The notes below the pieces were generated by a model. The model saw only the letters and a list, made by a program, of their open reading frames with translations. It had not been told where the DNA came from and ran no database searches. A stretch of 64,000 nucleotides of DNA from CAZMMV01 sp964567475 (GTDB taxonomy: Bacteria; Bacillota; Clostridia; Tissierellales; Tissierellaceae): NCBI GenBank assembly GCA_964567475.1, contig CAZMMV010000002.1, forward strand, positions 1 through 64,000. The letters are read 5' to 3'. Positions 61,603 to 64,000 of the stretch are shown in pieces. Position numbers and translations under genes: made by a program. Each line of letters opens with the position of its first letter. Position 1 is the first letter of the stretch.

Positions 61603-61947
61603 ATGAAAATAGCAGTTGCAAGTGATAAAAAAAATGTAAGTGGACACTTTGGTTTTTGTGAAGTTTTTGAGATATTCCATGCAGAAAATAATAAAATAGT
61701 AAAAGAAGAATCATTAGAAAATCCTGGACATAAACCTGGATTCCTACCAAATTATTTACATGAAAATGGCGTAGATGTAATAATTGCCGGTGGTATGGGT
61801 GGAGCTGCAGTTGATATATTTAATGAACATAATATTGAAGTTATTATAGGAGCAGATGGCCCTTCTAAAGAAGCTGTTGAAGCATACTTAAAAGGAGATT
61901 TGAAATCTACTGGTTCTGTATGCCACGATCATGATCACCAACATTAA
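61603..61947 (+). CDS. NifX/NifB-C family cluster-binding protein, second copy
   Basis: A 114-aa protein of the same fold as that at 58664. It starts KIAVASDKKNVSGHFGFCEVFEIF and contains NGVDVIIAGGMGGAAVDIFNEHNIEVIIG. It ends in a His-rich tail (CHDHDHQH), not present in the first copy, which could bind a metal. It is 2 bases downstream of the Mrp gene and is the last gene of the operon, ending in a 27-bp terminator. The ATG follows GGAGG. Confidence 0.9.
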   Translation: MKIAVASDKKNVSGHFGFCEVFEIFHAENNKIVKEESLENPGHKPGFLPNYLHENGVDVIIAGGMGGAAVDIFNEHNIEVIIGADGPSKEAVEAYLKGDLKSTGSVCHDHDHQH

Positions 61948-61997
61948 AAAAATAACCCTATTACAATTTTAAAATTGTAATAGGGTTATTTTTTTAA
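61944..61997. terminator. Bidirectional terminator between the NifX/Mrp operon and the ppsR-like gene
   Basis: Twenty-seven-bp perfect inverted repeat (core AATAACCCTATTACAATTTT and complement) with T7/A7 ends. It serves both converging units and overlaps both stop regions. Confidence 0.95.
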
Positions 61998-62821
61998 TTA
62001 AATTTTATACCATTTTTACTTAAATATGATACTATTATTTCAGCCGTTTCCTCTATGGCCTTATTAGAAACATCTATTATTGGACATCCTATTCTTTTCA
62101 TAATTCTTTCCGCATATTCTAATTCATCCATTATCCTAGAGAAATTAGCATAATTTGAACTATTAGGTAATCCTAGAGATTTTAATCTTTCTCCTCTAAT
62201 CTTATTTAATTTTTCTGGTGAATTTGTAAGACCTATAAATTTTCTTGCAGATACTTGATATATCTCCTCAGGAAGACTTGCTTCTACCACTAATGGAACA
62301 TTGGCTACTTTTATATTTTTATTTGCTAAGTACATTGAAAGAGGTGTTTTTGACGTTCTTGATACACCTAACAATACAATATCTGCCTCTAATAATCCTC
62401 TAGGATCCTTTCCATCATCATATTTTACTGCAAATTCTATGGCAGCAACTCTTTTGAAATAAGCTTCATCAAGCTTCCTCATGGCACCTGATTCCCTAGT
62501 GGGTTCATTTTCTAATATCAAACTTAATCCTTCTATTAAAGGACTCATTAAATCTACAGTCACTAGACCTCTTACATCTGAAAATTTTTCAATAATCCTA
62601 ACTAACTGCTTATTTACTAAGGTATAAATTAATAAGGAATTCTCATATTCTGAAGCTTCATTAAGGATTTGAAGTAAATGTTCTATATCTTGAATATAGG
62701 AATATCTTTTTATTTTATAATTATCCGTTTTAAATTGTGCTATTGCCGCTCGCACTACTATTTCTCCAGTTTCTCCTAGGGAGTCTGAAACAACATATAT
62801 CTTTAATTCTTCCAAATTCAT
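61994..62821 (-). CDS. Pyruvate,phosphate dikinase/PEP synthase regulatory protein (DUF299)
   Basis: A kinase/pyrophosphorylase of about 275 aa that inactivates PPDK or PEP synthase by ADP-dependent phosphorylation of a threonine next to the catalytic His, and reactivates it by phosphorolysis. It has the N-terminal IYVVSDSLGETGE, AVKYDDGKDPRGLLEADIVLLGVSRTSKTPLSMYLA near 130-165 (P-loop), and KFIGLTNSPEKLNKIR near 210. The likely target is the PEP synthase at 156-2513, whose GGRTCH motif has the threonine. The ATG at 62821 is very close to AGAGGTG, so the TTG at 62815 may be the true start. Confidence 0.92.
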   Translation of the reverse strand: MNLEELKIYVVSDSLGETGEIVVRAAIAQFKTDNYKIKRYSYIQDIEHLLQILNEASEYENSLLIYTLVNKQLVRIIEKFSDVRGLVTVDLMSPLIEGLSLILENEPTRESGAMRKLDEAYFKRVAAIEFAVKYDDGKDPRGLLEADIVLLGVSRTSKTPLSMYLANKNIKVANVPLVVEASLPEEIYQVSARKFIGLTNSPEKLNKIRGERLKSLGLPNSSNYANFSRIMDELEYAERIMKRIGCPIIDVSNKAIEETAEIIVSYLSKNGIKFN

Positions 62822-63013
62822 CACCTCTTCTATATGTGATATGCTATACTATCTTATCTGCTAATATAGTACAGTGTATTAATTTTTATGTCAATAGTTT
62901 TATCGATTATAGCATCTTTTCCCTAATATTTCGTATAACTTTTATTGAAATATATAATTATATACTGTAGTTAATATATATGAGGCGATTTAATGAATAT
63001 CTTATTATCTGTT
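62822..63013. other. Intergenic region
   Basis: About 190 AT-rich bases between two minus-strand genes. They presumably hold the promoter of the regulatory kinase gene. I see no hairpin with a clear T-tract and no other feature. Confidence 0.4.
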
Positions 63014-63961
63014 TTAAAATAGACAATATACATATCCAATATATATTGATAAAAGTAAAGCTCCTGTTATTCTACCTATCTTCTTGAAAAGTATTCCTGA
63101 AAGAATAAATATAAGAGATATTAAAACAGCTATGGGAAGGTCTGTATTTATTGTTTGAGATGTTATGATTAATCCTTCACTACTAACTAAGGTAGAGACT
63201 CCTAATACTAGGGTAATGTTTATTATATTTGCTCCTAGTATATTACCTACTGATATGCTTTGTTTGTTTTTTATTGTGGCAGATATACCTGTTACTAACT
63301 CTGGTAAAGATGTACCTAAAGCTAATAAGGTAAGACTTATAACTATCTTTGGTATTCTAAAGAAATCAGCTAATTCTATACCTGCCTTTATTAATAACTG
63401 TGCACCTAGTATTATTAAAATAGCTCCTGATATAAACTTCATAATATTTATAAAAGAATTCTCTTTATTTCTAGATTTTGCTTCTAGCTTTCTTGCTTTA
63501 ACATCGTACTTCCTATGTTCTAAAAAATTAAGCAACATAAATAATACTAGTAACAATATTAATAATTTACCATCTTTATATGTAACTACACCATCTGCAG
63601 CAAAAAAATAAAAGAGACTTAAATATGAAAACATCATGGCCCCCTTAAGACCAAAAAAATCACTATCTATTTTTATAGGTCTTATCATAGCTACGATACC
63701 TATTACAAATGCTATATTGCATATATAAGATCCAATAGCATTTCCTACTGCCATATCAGAAAAACCTTTACTACTAGAAATAACTGAAACAAAAAACTCT
63801 GGCAGAGTAGTAGCAAGGCTTACTAGAATTGCACCTATTATGCCAAAAGAAACTCCTGTTATTTCTCCTATCCAAATAGTAGAGTCCAAGAACCAATCTC
63901 CACCTTTTACTAAAATTAAAAGACCTATTGCTAATAAGAACAAAGTAAAATAGATACTCAT
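63014..63961 (-). CDS. Calcium/sodium antiporter (CaCA family, YrbG type)
   Basis: A 315-aa membrane protein with ten or eleven helices in two homologous halves. Each carries an alpha-repeat: GAILVSLATTLPEFFVSVISS near 43 with AVGNAIGSYICNIAFV, and LLALGTSLPELVTGISA near 210 with SVGNILGANIINITLV. Such proteins exchange Ca2+ for Na+ or H+ across the cytoplasmic membrane. The length is typical. The ATG follows AGGAGG near the right edge, and no partner gene is visible. Confidence 0.94.
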   Translation of the reverse strand: MSIYFTLFLLAIGLLILVKGGDWFLDSTIWIGEITGVSFGIIGAILVSLATTLPEFFVSVISSSKGFSDMAVGNAIGSYICNIAFVIGIVAMIRPIKIDSDFFGLKGAMMFSYLSLFYFFAADGVVTYKDGKLLILLLVLFMLLNFLEHRKYDVKARKLEAKSRNKENSFINIMKFISGAILIILGAQLLIKAGIELADFFRIPKIVISLTLLALGTSLPELVTGISATIKNKQSISVGNILGANIINITLVLGVSTLVSSEGLIITSQTINTDLPIAVLISLIFILSGILFKKIGRITGALLLSIYIGYVYCLF

Positions 63962-64000
63962 ATTTTCCTCCTATAGTAGATTTATTATTTAAAACTCCTA

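Overview
The window is AT-rich DNA with strong GGAGG ribosome-binding sites, frequent TTG/GTG starts and strand-coherent operons. The gene content points to an anaerobic, probably spore-forming Clostridia/Tissierellia-type Firmicute: a selenocysteine formate dehydrogenase, flavodiiron protein, type 2 IPP isomerase, LysM coat-like protein, several ECF vitamin transporters and a sigma-54 activator. The taxonomic placement is inference. I saw no rRNA, tRNA, CRISPR array, phage or transposase gene.

Layout. 1-10 kb: end of an upstream gene, PEP synthase, an ECF S-component with a structured leader, a MATE exporter whose ribosome-binding site lies in a hairpin, a P-II/DUF1538 pair, a TIM-barrel protein, an EamA transporter, bioY under a BirA operator, and brnQ. 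10-16 kb: birA, type 2 IPP isomerase, an LCP cell-wall ligase, a YjiH-type membrane protein and a lipoprotein. 16-28 kb: lysA-dapF-symporter and, upstream, a second cluster (lysA pseudogene, M20 amidohydrolase, sigma-54 activator, M19 dipeptidase, LD-carboxypeptidase, LysM protein). Both lysA copies sit behind matching -24/-12 promoters with similar upstream sites, which suggests one sigma-54 regulon for diaminopimelate/peptidoglycan-peptide use.

28-39 kb: a split permease with a ferredoxin tail and a divergent Crp-type regulator, a PatB aminotransferase, flavodiiron protein, HflK/HflC, an Fnr-like regulator, a lipoprotein, threonine aldolase, a DEAD-box helicase and MobB. 40-50.5 kb: a ferritin-like protein and selenocysteine formate dehydrogenase, converging with an operon for a NuoE/NuoF/NuoG-type diaphorase followed by mog-mobA-moeA-moaA-moaC. 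Together these supply an NAD-linked, probably electron-bifurcating formate dehydrogenase and its cofactor. 50.8-57.8 kb: small membrane proteins, hemerythrin, a truncated lipase-like fragment, uracil-DNA glycosylase, M18 aminopeptidase and TrkH/TrkA. 57.9-62 kb: a DUF5320-DUF134-NifX-ATPase-ATPase-Mrp-NifX operon with its own promoter and operator-like repeats. 62-64 kb: the PEP synthase/PPDK regulatory kinase, matching the PEP synthase at the other end, and a CaCA antiporter.

Three near-identical 45-51 bp palindromes (27948, 29928, 46059) punctuate the accessory operons.
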